Numbered from the stretch's first letter, positions 47,407 to 55,891 are shown. The stretch is 64,000 nucleotides of DNA from Agromyces sp. G08B096 (GCF_040267705.1 NZ_CP158374.1:3100001-3164000); one strand, 5' to 3'. Numbers and translations are program-made. Notes: generated by a model from the letters alone, not told the origin.

Positions 47407-47856
47407 TCAGGGCAACGGCGTCGCCGCGAGGTGCGCGTTGCGGTGCTCGATCAGCCGTCGCAGGCACGGCCGCAGCACGAGTTCGGCCAGGCGGCCCAGC
47501 ACGCCGAGCGGGGGACCGAAGTCGACGCGGTCGAGCATCAGGGTGCCGTCGCCGTCGGGCTCGAAGCGGTGCTCGTGCCGGAAGCTCGCGAACGGCCCGC
47601 GGAGCTGTTCGTCGACGAACGACTCCGGCCGGGACATCCGGGTGATGCGGCTGGTCATCGTGAACGTCACGCCGAGATGCCGCGCCCGCCAGGTCACCTC
47701 CTGGCCGGCCTCGATCAACCCGGAGGTCACGCCGCGGACGGCACGCTCGCGGGAGGCCGCCATCGAGCCGATATGCAGGTCGATGCTGCGGGCGCGGTCG
47801 AACGCCTCCGGCACCGGGACGGCCAGGCGCGTGCGGCACTCGAAGGATGCGACCAC
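47407..47856 (-). CDS. SRPBCC-family (polyketide cyclase/START-like) protein
   Basis: About 149 residues with the helix-grip pattern: ECRTRLAVPVPEAFDRARSI at the start, TWRARHLGVTFTMTSRI strands, FVDEQLRGPFASFRHEHRF, and a long C-terminal helix (LAELVLRPCLRRLIEHRN). Such proteins bind hydrophobic ligands; its ligand is unknown. The start is set at GTG 47856 because TAACCT (47868-47863) is 6 nt upstream, as in its neighbours; an in-frame GTG at 47862 would add two residues. Divergent from the first DUF7882-like paralogue 55 bp away. Confidence 0.8.
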   Translation of the reverse strand: MVASFECRTRLAVPVPEAFDRARSIDLHIGSMAASRERAVRGVTSGLIEAGQEVTWRARHLGVTFTMTSRITRMSRPESFVDEQLRGPFASFRHEHRFEPDGDGTLMLDRVDFGPPLGVLGRLAELVLRPCLRRLIEHRNAHLAATPLP

Positions 47857-47911
47857 CCGCACAGGTTATCCCCGACCGACGCGGGACGCCGTGAGATGGC
47901 AAGCTGGGTAC

Positions 47912-48253
47912 GTGGGCATCCTGACGTGGAACTTCATCCGCACGATCGAGATCGAAGATCGTCCGCTCGCCCACCTCCGGAGCGTCGTGTTCGCGAAGCT
48001 GCGCCGGGGCGAGTCGTTCTCCTACTCCTGGGAGACGCCGCTCGAGCAGGGCAGCGGGCGGCACTCCATCTGGTTCAGCCCCGACGTGCCCGTCACATTC
48101 GAGTTCTTCGACGGGCGGGACATCCCGCTCAATCCGCACTGGATCCGCGAGCTCACGCGCGCCGCGAACTCGCCCGGCGGCCTCGTGCTGCTGCCCGAGC
48201 CCGAGGCCCAACCGTCGGCCGCTCGTCCGGAGGGCCGCGGCGAGACGGACTGA
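47912..48253 (+). CDS. Small uncharacterised family protein, paralogue 1 (DUF7882-like)
   Basis: 113 residues. Clearly homologous to the products at 48285-48620 and 49888-50181: shared MGxLxW/Y start, DRPLAHLRSVVFAKLRRGESF (38% or more identical across the three by eye), a central W-F-x-P-x-x-P strand, FExF, NPHWIRELTRAANSPGGL and a closing PEPE. No catalytic pattern, signal peptide or membrane segment. I recall similar Microbacteriaceae proteins carrying ligase-like names without any ligase motif. Start GTG 47912 is leaderless (CAAGCT at 47900-47905, 6 nt). Confidence 0.75.
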   Translation: MGILTWNFIRTIEIEDRPLAHLRSVVFAKLRRGESFSYSWETPLEQGSGRHSIWFSPDVPVTFEFFDGRDIPLNPHWIRELTRAANSPGGLVLLPEPEAQPSAARPEGRGETD

Positions 48254-48284
48254 TCCGCGCCCGTCACCCGGACGCCGGGCGTGC

Positions 48285-48620
48285 TCAGCCGTCGGACGGT
48301 GCCGCAGCGGGGCCGGTCGGCCCGGGCGGCTCGGGCACGACCGTCAGCCCGCCCGCGGAGTTCGCGGACCGGTTGAGGGCGTGCACCCAGGCGGGGTTCA
48401 GGCGAGGCGCCCGACCACCGAAGTACTCGAACGCGACGGGGATGGAGGGCGCCAGCCAGACCGAGGTGCGCCCGAACCCGCTCGCTGAGGACGACTCGGT
48501 CCAGGAGAAGGCGAACGGCTCGCCGCGGCGCAGCTTCGCCCAGATCACGGCCTGCAGGTGGGCCAGCACGCGGTCGTCGAAGGAGACCACCAGCTTGGAG
48601 TCGTACGTCAGAGTGCCCAT
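48285..48620 (-). CDS. Small uncharacterised family protein, paralogue 2 (DUF7882-like)
   Basis: 111 residues, the same architecture as paralogue 1: MGTLTYDS, DDRVLAHLQAVIWAKLRRGEPF, VWLAPSIPVAFEYFGG, LNPAWVHALNRSANSAGGLTVVPEP. The last 15 residues are Pro/Ala-rich and look disordered. ATG 48620 is leaderless, with TATCCT (48633-48628) 7 nt upstream. Convergent with paralogue 1 (31 bp between stops) and divergent from the EAL gene. Function unknown. Confidence 0.75.
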   Translation of the reverse strand: MGTLTYDSKLVVSFDDRVLAHLQAVIWAKLRRGEPFAFSWTESSSASGFGRTSVWLAPSIPVAFEYFGGRAPRLNPAWVHALNRSANSAGGLTVVPEPPGPTGPAAAPSDG

Positions 48621-48758
48621 CACGGGAAGGATATCCGTTCGGAGCGGGCCGCGCTCTCGGGGAGCGACGGACGTGATGGAGCGGCCGCGAAGTATACGGG
48701 ATGCACCTGAGTCGCCGGTCGCGTTGCACGCAGGGCTTGACACGGTGATGCTGGACGA

Positions 48759-49538
48759 ATGGAACGCGGCGCGTCGAACGCGACAGCCGGCCTCGAGGTC
48801 GGCGAGCTTCGTCGCGCCGTGACCCGAGGGGAGCTCGTCGCCTACTACCAGCCCGAGTACGACCTCACCACCGGCAGGCCCGTCGTGCTCGAGGCCCTGT
48901 GCCGATGGGTGCACCCCGACCGGGGCCTCATCCTGCCCGACTCGTTCATCCCGATCGCCGAGCGTTCAGGCCTCATCGCCGACCTCGGACGGGCCATCCT
49001 CGAGCAGTCGGGGCGGCGCGCGGCCGAGTGGCACCAGCGCGGCCTCCGCGTCGGCATCGCCGTCAATATCTCGCCGTCGCAGCTCACGCCGGCCTTCGCC
49101 GAGGCGGTGCTCGAGATCGTGCACGGGCTCGGTCTGCCGCGCTGGACCGTGACCGCGGAGATCACCGAGACGCCGGCGCTCCTGGAGTCCTGCGACGAGT
49201 ACCGCGCGCTTGCCGCGCTGATCGACGGCGGCGTCGGCATCTCGATCGACGATTTCGGGGCGGGAACGACCTCAGTGGAGGGGCTCCGCCGGATGCCGTT
49301 CACCGAGGTGAAGATCGACCGCTCGCTGATGCGGGATCGACGCGCCGAAGCCGACGACCTGGTCGCGGAGTGCGTCGAGATCGCCCGCGCACAGTCGGCG
49401 ATCGTCGTCGCGGAGGGCGTCGAGACGGCCGACGACCTCGAGCGCGCGAGGCGCTGGGGCTGCGACCGCGCGCAGGGCTACTACTTCTCGCCGGCCGTCG
49501 CGGCCGAGGAGCTCGAGCCGCTGCTCCAGCCGGCGTGA
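48759..49538 (+). CDS. EAL-domain c-di-GMP phosphodiesterase
   Basis: 259 residues, an EAL domain alone with no sensory part. Catalytic motifs are complete: EALCRW (E45), NISPSQL, EITET, IDDFGAGTTS (the metal-binding DD pair), the KIDRS strand, VVAEGVET and GYYFSPA. It should hydrolyse c-di-GMP to pGpG. ATG 48759 looks leaderless: TTGCAC (48724-48729), 17 bp, GATGCT (48747-48752), 6 nt, ATG. A phytochrome-GGDEF gene lies 1 kb downstream on the other strand, so the two may oppose each other in one signal route. Confidence 0.92.
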   Translation: MERGASNATAGLEVGELRRAVTRGELVAYYQPEYDLTTGRPVVLEALCRWVHPDRGLILPDSFIPIAERSGLIADLGRAILEQSGRRAAEWHQRGLRVGIAVNISPSQLTPAFAEAVLEIVHGLGLPRWTVTAEITETPALLESCDEYRALAALIDGGVGISIDDFGAGTTSVEGLRRMPFTEVKIDRSLMRDRRAEADDLVAECVEIARAQSAIVVAEGVETADDLERARRWGCDRAQGYYFSPAVAAEELEPLLQPA

Positions 49539-49554
49539 GGTCGCGCGTCGCCGA

Positions 49555-49582
49555 CTGAGGCGGCGCGTCGCCGCCGCCTCAG
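49555..49582. terminator. Bidirectional hairpin between EAL and the convergent small gene
   Basis: CTGAGGCGGCG (49555-49565), 6-nt loop, CGCCGCCTCAG (49572-49582): a perfect 11-bp stem, 6 nt from the stop at 49588 and 17 nt after the EAL stop. Confidence 0.7.
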
Positions 49583-49587
49583 CGCGG

Positions 49588-49854
49588 TCAGAGCCCGAAG
49601 TCCTCGTCGTCGCCGTCGCCGGCCCTGTCGTCGCGGCGGTCGGCGAGGTCGCCTCCCACCTCGATCTGCGACCACGTGACGGGCATGCCCGGCGAGAACA
49701 GGATGTCGATGCCGGGGCCGCCGCGCAGCGGCGGGATGTTCACGTAGCCGCCGCCCGCGCGGATGGCCTCGAGGATCTGCTGCTTCAGCTCGGTCACGGG
49801 GTCGGGCAGGAAGTAGTCACGGCCGTCAACGGTCAGTCGGTGCACGAGAGTCAC
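49588..49854 (-). CDS. Small hypothetical protein
   Basis: 88 residues: a folded-looking N-terminal part (VHRLTVDGRDYFLPDP, then LKQQILEAIRAGGGYVNIPP) with a strand FSPGMPVTWSQIEV, and an acidic tail rich in Asp. No known motif; family unrecognised. The start is well supported: GTG 49854 with TAGCCT (49866-49861) 6 nt upstream, leaderless. Divergent from paralogue 3 of the small family, whose -10 lies only 8 bp away, so the two are probably expressed together. Confidence 0.65.
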   Translation of the reverse strand: MTLVHRLTVDGRDYFLPDPVTELKQQILEAIRAGGGYVNIPPLRGGPGIDILFSPGMPVTWSQIEVGGDLADRRDDRAGDGDDEDFGL

Positions 49855-49887
49855 AGGTTCAGGCTATCGCGACGTAGGATCGCTTCG

Positions 49888-50181
49888 ATGGGACACCTCC
49901 ACTACGGCTCGCCGCCCGCATCGTTCGAACTGCCTGATCGCACCCTCGCCCACATCGAGTTCGTCGTGCTGGCCAAGCTCCGGCGCAAGGAGAGCTTCGC
50001 GCTGTCGATCGAAGGCGAGGCCGGCGGCCGTCAGCAGATCTGGATCAACCCGGCCGCGACGCTGCGGTTCGAGTTCGACGAGAACGTCACCGACATCAAC
50101 CGGCACTGGCTCGAGGAACTCATCGAGTCGGCGAACGGCGCCGCGGGCATGCGGCTCGTGCCGGAGCCGACCGGTCGCTGA
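49888..50181 (+). CDS. Small uncharacterised family protein, paralogue 3 (DUF7882-like)
   Basis: 97 residues, the shortest of the three relatives: MGHLHYGS, DRTLAHIEFVVLAKLRRKESF, QQIWINPAATLRFEFDE, INRHWLEELIESANGAAGMRLVPEP. The core is kept while the C-terminal extension of the others is missing. ATG 49888 is leaderless (TAGGAT 49875-49880, 7 nt). Next on the other strand is the phytochrome gene, 99 bp away. Function unknown. Confidence 0.75.
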   Translation: MGHLHYGSPPASFELPDRTLAHIEFVVLAKLRRKESFALSIEGEAGGRQQIWINPAATLRFEFDENVTDINRHWLEELIESANGAAGMRLVPEPTGR

Positions 50182-50280
50182 CCGACGCGGCCGCAGCACT
50201 GCCGAGGCGCGGCGCCGACTCGGGCGACCCGCGCTGATCGCCCCGCCCCGCCCCGCCCCGGCCTACCCGGCCCGGCCGTC

Positions 50281-52209
50281 TCAGCGCGACGTGCGGTTCC
50301 GGCCGGCGTTCTTCGCCCGGTACATCGCGGCGTCCGCGGCCTCGAGGAGTCCGGCGCGCGGCGAGCCGGGGTCGGCCACGACGATGCCGCACGACGCCGT
50401 GACCGACAGCAGCACCCGCCCGGTGACGATGGGTGCCGCGATGGCGCGGATCATCCGATCGGCGACCGCCTCGACGTCTTCACCGATCACGCCGTCGAGC
50501 AGCACCACGAACTCGTCGCCGCCGAGACGCACCACGACGTCTTGCTCGCGCGAGTGCGCGACGAGCCGGTCGGCGACCTCGAGGATGACGGCGTCGCCGA
50601 TGTCGTGGCCGTGCTGGTCGTTGATGCGCTTGAAGTCGTCGAGGTCGACGAAGAGCACGGCCTTGCCGGCCTCGCCGACGGGGCCGAGCGTCGCGAGCCG
50701 CTCGACGAGGTAGCGCCGGTTGTAGAGCCCGGTGAGTGGGTCGCGCATGGCGAGCTCCGCGAGCTGGGCCTCTGCGCGGCGCTGCAGCGCGATCTCGAGC
50801 TCGCGTCCGAGTTCGGCGGCCTCCTCGACGACCGTGCCCCAGGGTTCGCTGCGCCCGCGCACGGTGCGCCGCCACGCGGAGAACGAGGTCCGCGGGGAGA
50901 GTTCCCCGGGGCGGTTCGTCCCGCCCGGGTCGCCCAGCCAGGACACGTCTCGGGCGACTTCCGCGCGGAAGAACACCAGGGCCTCGCCGGCATCGGTCAA
51001 CGGCACCACGAGGAGGCCGGCGACGCCGGGCAGGAGCCTCGCGAGCTCGGGCCGGTCGGTGACGAGACTCTCCGACACGAAGGAGCCGCCGCCGAGCCGT
51101 TCGAGCACGCGGAGGACGGATCCGAGCGGCGGCACCTCGCCTGCCGCACGAGAGGTGCCCCCGATGCGCACGAGCACGCCGTCGGCCGGCACCAGATCGA
51201 GCACCGTCGAGGACCCGCCGAGGAGCGCGGCGTGGATGTCGTCGGACCCGTAGAGCGGGGCGAGCAGCTCGCTCCGCCGCTCGCGCACCTCGACCATGTG
51301 GCGGAGGCGGGCGATCTCGCGCATGGACGCCATCTGCATGGCGATCTGGCCGGCGAGCACCTCGAGGGCGCGCCGGAGCAGCACGGGCAGCCGCCGCTCG
51401 GTCCGGTGCGCACAGGTGATCATGCCGATGAGCCGGCCCTGATCGACGAGGGACAGGGAGAAGGTCGAAGCCTGGCCCATGTTCCGCATGAACTGCAGGT
51501 GGTACGGCGAGACGCTGCGGAGCTCCGCGTTCGACAGGTCGACGTCGTGCGCGTCGCCGGCGAGGGCGAGCAGCGGGATGCCAGGAGCCGTGGTGCTCGC
51601 GATCATGCGCCCGATCTTCGAGATGTAGAGCGCGCGCGCCTGGGGCGGGATGTCGGACGACGGGAAGTGCAGACCGAGGTAGGGCTCCATCGCGGGGTCG
51701 CGTTCGTCGGCGACGATCTCGCCGTGCCCGTCATCGTGGAAGTGGTAGACCATCACACGATCGAAGCCCGTGATGTCGCGGATCTCCCGCGCGGCCAGCT
51801 CGCGCACCTCTTCGATGGAGGTCGTCTGCGCCACGCGGGTGATCGCGCCGACCACGGCGGTGCGCGCATACTCGTTGCCCGGTGGCACCGGCTCGATCTC
51901 GACGAGGGTCAGCCCGTCGACGCGATGGACGATGGCGTCGGACTCGACGCCCTCCCACGTGATGCGCACCGGATCGACGGCCCGGCCCGTGCGAACCGCG
52001 TACTCGAGCTCGGCGTTGCCGACCTCGAGCACGAGCTGACCGAGCCAGCGGGCGGCGTTCTCGCTGACGACGGCGATCACGCCCGTCTGGTCGACGCCGA
52101 GGAGCGTGCCGTGGCCCTGGATCGAGCCGGGGGTCCGGATCGGCTCCTTCGCGCACTCCACGAGACGGCGGAGTTCATCGGGGTCGAGGGCGAGCTCGGC
52201 GGGGTCCAC
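50281..52209 (-). CDS. Bacteriophytochrome with C-terminal GGDEF (diguanylate cyclase)
   Basis: 642 residues: PAS-GAF-PHY photosensor (about 1-455) then GGDEF (about 480-642). The biliverdin-linking Cys is present (C19, before EPIRTPGSIQ), with the GAF signature PSSDIPPQAR (D186), Y155, R231, S234 and the pyrrole-water His (H237) of SPYHLQFMRN. The PHY tongue PRTSF is at 439-443. The cyclase site GGDEF (563-567) is intact and an inhibitory RxxD (554-557) lies five residues before it. Light should therefore switch c-di-GMP synthesis with product feedback. No heme oxygenase gene is in the window. GTG 52209 follows GGAGGA. Confidence 0.93.
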   Translation of the reverse strand: MDPAELALDPDELRRLVECAKEPIRTPGSIQGHGTLLGVDQTGVIAVVSENAARWLGQLVLEVGNAELEYAVRTGRAVDPVRITWEGVESDAIVHRVDGLTLVEIEPVPPGNEYARTAVVGAITRVAQTTSIEEVRELAAREIRDITGFDRVMVYHFHDDGHGEIVADERDPAMEPYLGLHFPSSDIPPQARALYISKIGRMIASTTAPGIPLLALAGDAHDVDLSNAELRSVSPYHLQFMRNMGQASTFSLSLVDQGRLIGMITCAHRTERRLPVLLRRALEVLAGQIAMQMASMREIARLRHMVEVRERRSELLAPLYGSDDIHAALLGGSSTVLDLVPADGVLVRIGGTSRAAGEVPPLGSVLRVLERLGGGSFVSESLVTDRPELARLLPGVAGLLVVPLTDAGEALVFFRAEVARDVSWLGDPGGTNRPGELSPRTSFSAWRRTVRGRSEPWGTVVEEAAELGRELEIALQRRAEAQLAELAMRDPLTGLYNRRYLVERLATLGPVGEAGKAVLFVDLDDFKRINDQHGHDIGDAVILEVADRLVAHSREQDVVVRLGGDEFVVLLDGVIGEDVEAVADRMIRAIAAPIVTGRVLLSVTASCGIVVADPGSPRAGLLEAADAAMYRAKNAGRNRTSR

Positions 52210-52331
52210 GGATCCTCCGTCTTCCGGTCGGGTCGATGGAGAACCGGTGGGGAAATCGTATGTCACCGCGCACGACCGGGCACGGCGGGCCGCCTGGAAC
52301 GGCAGAAGCCCCGGCGAACCGGGGCTTTCCG

Positions 52332-52413
52332 TGGCGAGTGAGGGATTCGAACCCCCGAAGTCGTAGACAGCTGATTTACAGTCAGATCCCTTTGGCCGCT
52401 TGGGTAACTCGCC
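52332..52413 (-). tRNA. tRNA-Tyr (GTA)
   Basis: 82-nt class II tRNA with a variable arm. Acceptor GGCGAGT/ACTCGCC, anticodon loop CTGTAAA giving GTA, T-loop TTCGAAT. No encoded CCA. A TACCAT -10 lies at 52462-52457 with TTCGCC 17 bp upstream. Confidence 0.95.
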
Positions 52414-52537
52414 ATGTGCACCCGACCACGTTCTGCACACAACCGGGGGCCACACAATGGTACCCGCCGACCCGCGCAGGGCGAAATCAGGCCGGGAGTC
52501 GTCGAGCCCGCGTGCGGACGTACCCGGAATCGGTCCG

Positions 52538-53227
52538 CTACGTGCCGTCCTGGGTCGAGATGGGCTGCGTCCAGGTGTCGCGTTCGCCGGCCTCGCCGGC
52601 CATCGGGTCGCCGACGATGCGGTCGAACGGATGCGCCGTGGCGGAGGCATCCGTCATCAACATCGGCATCGTGACGCCGGCCGGATCGACCGGGCGGCCG
52701 AACCGGCCGGCGGTCGGGCCGCTGACCGCTCCGCCACGGAGGCCGGCGCGCTGGATGACCCGCTGGATGGTGAGTCCCCGCTCGTCGGGGTCGCCGACGA
52801 AACGGATCTCGCGCAGGCCCTGGTCCTGCGCCGCCGACTCGAAGATGAAGTGCCCGTAGCCGAGCACCCGGCCGATGAGCGGTTTCTTCACCGAGATGTC
52901 GAGGATGCGGGAGATGGGCATCGTCGCGATGTGCTGCGACAGGATGCCGTGCACCCGGAACACGCGCATGTTCGTGATGACGAACCGGTCCATGCGGACG
53001 TCGAGGATGCGCCACGCCGCGTGGATGGCGATCGCCGGCGCGGCGAGCAGCGGCAGGAAGTAGAGCTGCGAGGGCAGCACGAGGATGAGCAGCAGCACCG
53101 GGATCGCGAGCAGCAGCTCGAGGACGGGCTTGACGCTCGCCGTCCAGTGCTTCTCCACCTCGTCGACGATCACCTCGCCCTGGTCGGCGATCAGGTGCCG
53201 GTCGACCTTCGGGTCGAAGAGGCTCAT
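52538..53227 (-). CDS. Bacterial PH-domain (DUF304-like) membrane protein
   Basis: 229 residues. A basic N-terminal part precedes two membrane segments (about 32-70), then a bPH2-type domain (about 75-160) with DRFVITNMRVFRVHGILSQ and IPISRILDISVKKPL. The last 60 residues are disordered and Pro-rich. Typical actinobacterial YdbS/YdbT-like protein at the membrane, function unknown. It follows a 54-residue membrane protein gene by 16 nt, so the two are probably co-transcribed. Confidence 0.8.
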   Translation of the reverse strand: MSLFDPKVDRHLIADQGEVIVDEVEKHWTASVKPVLELLLAIPVLLLILVLPSQLYFLPLLAAPAIAIHAAWRILDVRMDRFVITNMRVFRVHGILSQHIATMPISRILDISVKKPLIGRVLGYGHFIFESAAQDQGLREIRFVGDPDERGLTIQRVIQRAGLRGGAVSGPTAGRFGRPVDPAGVTMPMLMTDASATAHPFDRIVGDPMAGEAGERDTWTQPISTQDGT

Positions 53228-53243
53228 CGGTGCCGCACCCGGC

Positions 53244-53408
53244 TCAGCCGGCGAGAGAGCTGAAGAACACGCCGATCGACGAGATCGCTCCCCACACCGC
53301 TCCCACGGCGGCCTGGACCGCGCTCGCGGCGTCTTCGGGCCTCGTGACGAGGTAGAACAGGGCGAAGACCACCACCAGCGCCACGACGATGCGCTTGACC
53401 CACTTCAC
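53244..53408 (-). CDS. Small single-pass membrane protein
   Basis: 54 residues beginning VKWVKRIVVALVVVFALFYL, one membrane helix (about 5-21), then a short amphipathic second half that may lie on the membrane (AVGAVWGAISSIGVFFSS). GTG 53408 is chosen because AAGGGAA precedes it and the residues before it in the same frame are not protein-like. Located 16 nt upstream of the PH-domain gene. Possibly a small partner of that protein; no family recognised. Confidence 0.7.
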   Translation of the reverse strand: MKWVKRIVVALVVVFALFYLVTRPEDAASAVQAAVGAVWGAISSIGVFFSSLAG

Positions 53409-53608
53409 GCGAGCATTCCCTTCGGTCGGCGTCGGCAGGCAAGCCGCGCCCCCCGTGGGCAAGCCCCGAACGGCCATTTCTACCGCACGCCCGACGGCCG
53501 CGGCAACGCGCCACGCGGTGCGGCGGGCGATAGGATGCCTCAGTCCGGGCAGGCCCGGGAGGATCCGGTTCCACCGGGCTGACTCGGCACGGCCGGGAGT
53601 GAGGGCGC

Positions 53609-54625
53609 ATGGCCGGCATCGAAGAGGTCGCGAAGCTCGCGGGGGTCTCCACCGCGACGGTGTCGCGCGCGCTGTCGGGCCGCGGCCACGTGTCGCCGAC
53701 GTCGAAGGCCAAGGTCGAGGAGGCGGCGGCCAGGCTGGGCTACGTCGTCTCGTCGAACGCGTCGAGCCTCGCCTCGGGGCGGACCCGCAACATCGGGGTC
53801 GTCATCCCCTTCCTGAACCGGTGGTTCTTCTCGTCGGTGCTCGAGGGCGCTCAGCAAGCGCTGCTCCGGCATGGGTACGACCTCACGCTCTACAACCTCT
53901 CGGGCGACGGGCGCGAGCGCGAGAGCGTCTTCGAGCACTTCCTGCTGCGTCAGCGCGTCGACGCCGTCATCGCGGTGTCGCTCGAGCTCACCGAGCCCGA
54001 GGTGCGTCGACTGCACCACCTCGGCAAGCCGCTCGTCGGCGTGGGCGGACCGATCCCGGGCGTGCGCACGCTCACCATCGACGACGTCGCCGTCGCGCGG
54101 CTCGCGACCGAGCATCTCCTCGGGCTCGGGCACCGCCGCATCGCGCACATCGGCGGCGACCTCGAGTTCGACCTCGACTTCCATCTGCCGACCAACCGGC
54201 GCCTCGGGTACGAGGCCGCGCTCCGCGACGCCGGCGTCGACGTCGAGCCGCGGTTCTTCGCACCGGCGGACTTCACCATCCGCGGCGGCTACCACGCGGC
54301 GAAGCAGCTGCTCGGGGTGCCGCATGAGCGGCCGACCGCGATCTTCGCGGCCTCCGACGAGATGGCGATCGGCACCATCCTCGCCGCCCGCGACCTCGGC
54401 ATGTCGGTGCCGCGCGACGTCTCCGTGATCGGCATCGACGACCACGATCTGGCCGACTTCTTCGGGCTGACGACCGTGGCGCAGTTCCCGCGCGTGCAGG
54501 GCGAGCAGGCCGTCGAGGTGCTGATGGACGAGCTCGAGCCGGGCGGCGACGCTCCCGAGCCCGAGGCGACGCCGCTGCCGTACGACCTGCGCGTGCGCTC
54601 GTCGACGGCTCGCCCAGCCGAATAG
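53609..54625 (+). CDS. LacI-family transcriptional regulator
   Basis: 338 residues: canonical DNA-binding helix-turn-helix [18 protein letters not shown] (8-25), hinge [11 protein letters not shown], then a sugar-binding-protein-like domain (about 62-330). It is the only LacI-type gene in the window, so it is a candidate for the TGNAANCGNTTNCA sites at 42635 and 42732, but those lie 9 kb away and the mal regulator may be elsewhere. Target and ligand unknown. GGGAGTGAGGG precedes the ATG. Confidence 0.9.
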   Translation: MAGIEEVAKLAGVSTATVSRALSGRGHVSPTSKAKVEEAAARLGYVVSSNASSLASGRTRNIGVVIPFLNRWFFSSVLEGAQQALLRHGYDLTLYNLSGDGRERESVFEHFLLRQRVDAVIAVSLELTEPEVRRLHHLGKPLVGVGGPIPGVRTLTIDDVAVARLATEHLLGLGHRRIAHIGGDLEFDLDFHLPTNRRLGYEAALRDAGVDVEPRFFAPADFTIRGGYHAAKQLLGVPHERPTAIFAASDEMAIGTILAARDLGMSVPRDVSVIGIDDHDLADFFGLTTVAQFPRVQGEQAVEVLMDELEPGGDAPEPEATPLPYDLRVRSSTARPAE

Positions 54626-54707
54626 CGCCGAAGAGCGCCGGGGCGGGGCATCCGGTGTCGAGTGCCCGCCCCTGACCTGCGGAATCGCGCTCGCTAGACT
54701 GGCGGGC

Positions 54708-55196
54708 ATGGCAGATTCGACGTTCGACATCGTGAGCAAGGTCGACAAGATGGAGGCCGACAACGCCGTCAACCAGGCCCGCAAGGAGATCGAGCAGCGC
54801 TACGACTTCAAGGGCGTCGGCGCGTCGGTCGAGTGGAGCGGCGAGAAGATCCTGCTGAAGGCGAGCTCGGAGGAGCGCGTCAAGGCCGTGCTCGACGTCG
54901 TGCAGTCGAAGTTCATCAAGCGCGGCATCTCGCTGAAGTCGCTCGACGCGGGCGAGCCGTACCCGTCGGGCAAGGAGTTCCGCATCGAGGTCGGGCTGAA
55001 GAACGGCATCGACCAGGAGCACGCGAAGAAGATCGGCAAGATCATCCGCGACGAGGCGCCGAAGACCGTGAAGAGCCAGATCCAGGGCGACGAGCTGCGC
55101 GTCTCCTCGAAGAGCCGCGACGACCTGCAGGAGACGATCCGGCTGCTGAAGGCGGCCGACCTCGACGTCGACCTCCAGTTCGTGAACTTCCGCTGA
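54708..55196 (+). CDS. yajQ: YajQ-family nucleotide-binding protein
   Basis: 162 residues, full-length Yaj[34 protein letters not shown], and two ferredoxin-like repeats ending VDLQFVNFR. In Xanthomonas and Pseudomonas the family binds c-di-GMP, and in E. coli binds nucleic acid; the role in actinobacteria is unproven. ATG 54708 is leaderless with a textbook promoter: CTGACC (54672-54677), 17 bp, TAGACT (54695-54700), 7 nt. Presence near EAL and GGDEF genes makes a signalling role attractive. Confidence 0.92.
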   Translation: MADSTFDIVSKVDKMEADNAVNQARKEIEQRYDFKGVGASVEWSGEKILLKASSEERVKAVLDVVQSKFIKRGISLKSLDAGEPYPSGKEFRIEVGLKNGIDQEHAKKIGKIIRDEAPKTVKSQIQGDELRVSSKSRDDLQETIRLLKAADLDVDLQFVNFR

Positions 55197-55204
55197 GCCG
55201 CCGG

Positions 55205-55891
55205 GTGAGTTCGGTGGGTACGGGCGAGCGGATGCCGCAACCCGGGGTCGACGTGCCCGACCGGCGCGGACGCACGGGGCTCGATCAGGTGGGCCGCGAC
55301 CTTGATCGCAACCCCGACGTGATCGTGCGCGACGTGCGCGTGCTGACGTCGAACTGGTACGTCACCCGCGCCACGACGTTCGATTACCGTCACGCCGACG
55401 GCCGCTGGACGACCGAGGAGCGGGAGACGTACGACCGCGGCGACGGTGCGACCATCCTGCTCTACGACGTCGACGCCCGCACCGTCGTCCTCACCCGGCA
55501 GTTCCGCTTCCCCGCCTACGTGAACGAGCACCCCGACGGCCTCCTCATCGAGACCGCCGCAGGTCTCCTCGACGCCGACGATCCCGAGACGGCGATCCGG
55601 CGCGAGGCCGAGGAGGAGACGGGGCTCCGAGTGGGCGAGGTCGAGCACGTCTTCGACGTGTACATGAGCCCGGGGTCGGTCACCGAGCGCCTCCACTTCT
55701 TCGCCGCGCCGTACCTGCGCGGCGACGTCGCGGCGGGCGCCAGGGCCGGACTGGCTGACGAGGGCGAGGACATCGAGGTGCTCGAGCTCGACCTCGACGA
55801 CGCACTCGACCGCATCGGCCGCGACATCGTCGACGCGAAGACGATCATGCTGCTCCAGTGGGCGGTGCTGCGGGGGCCGTTCCGCGGCTGA
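55205..55891 (+). CDS. Nudix hydrolase, NudK-like
   Basis: 228 residues. Nudix box AAGLLDADDPETAIRREAEEETGLRVG (within residues 120-145) with the REAEEET core, in the extended form seen in GDP-mannose pyrophosphatase NudK; EYxxxP-type and YMSPGSVTERLHFF sections also fit. It would cleave nucleotide-sugar pyrophosphates such as ADP-ribose or GDP-mannose. GTG 55205, 8 nt after the yajQ stop, is taken as the start; ATG 55232 is an alternative with neither having a strong ribosome site. Likely co-transcribed with yajQ. Confidence 0.82.
   Translation: MSSVGTGERMPQPGVDVPDRRGRTGLDQVGRDLDRNPDVIVRDVRVLTSNWYVTRATTFDYRHADGRWTTEERETYDRGDGATILLYDVDARTVVLTRQFRFPAYVNEHPDGLLIETAAGLLDADDPETAIRREAEEETGLRVGEVEHVFDVYMSPGSVTERLHFFAAPYLRGDVAAGARAGLADEGEDIEVLELDLDDALDRIGRDIVDAKTIMLLQWAVLRGPFRG

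Noticed and set aside
47912-48253. ATP-dependent DNA ligase (a label I recall for similar proteins)
   Set aside because: At 113 residues with no KxDG or nucleotidyltransferase motifs it cannot be a ligase; treated as an uncharacterised family.
48737-48742. Perfect TTGACA upstream of the EAL gene
   Set aside because: No -10 lies at a workable distance downstream before the coding region; the TTGCAC (48724) / GATGCT (48747) pair fits the leaderless spacing seen in neighbours.
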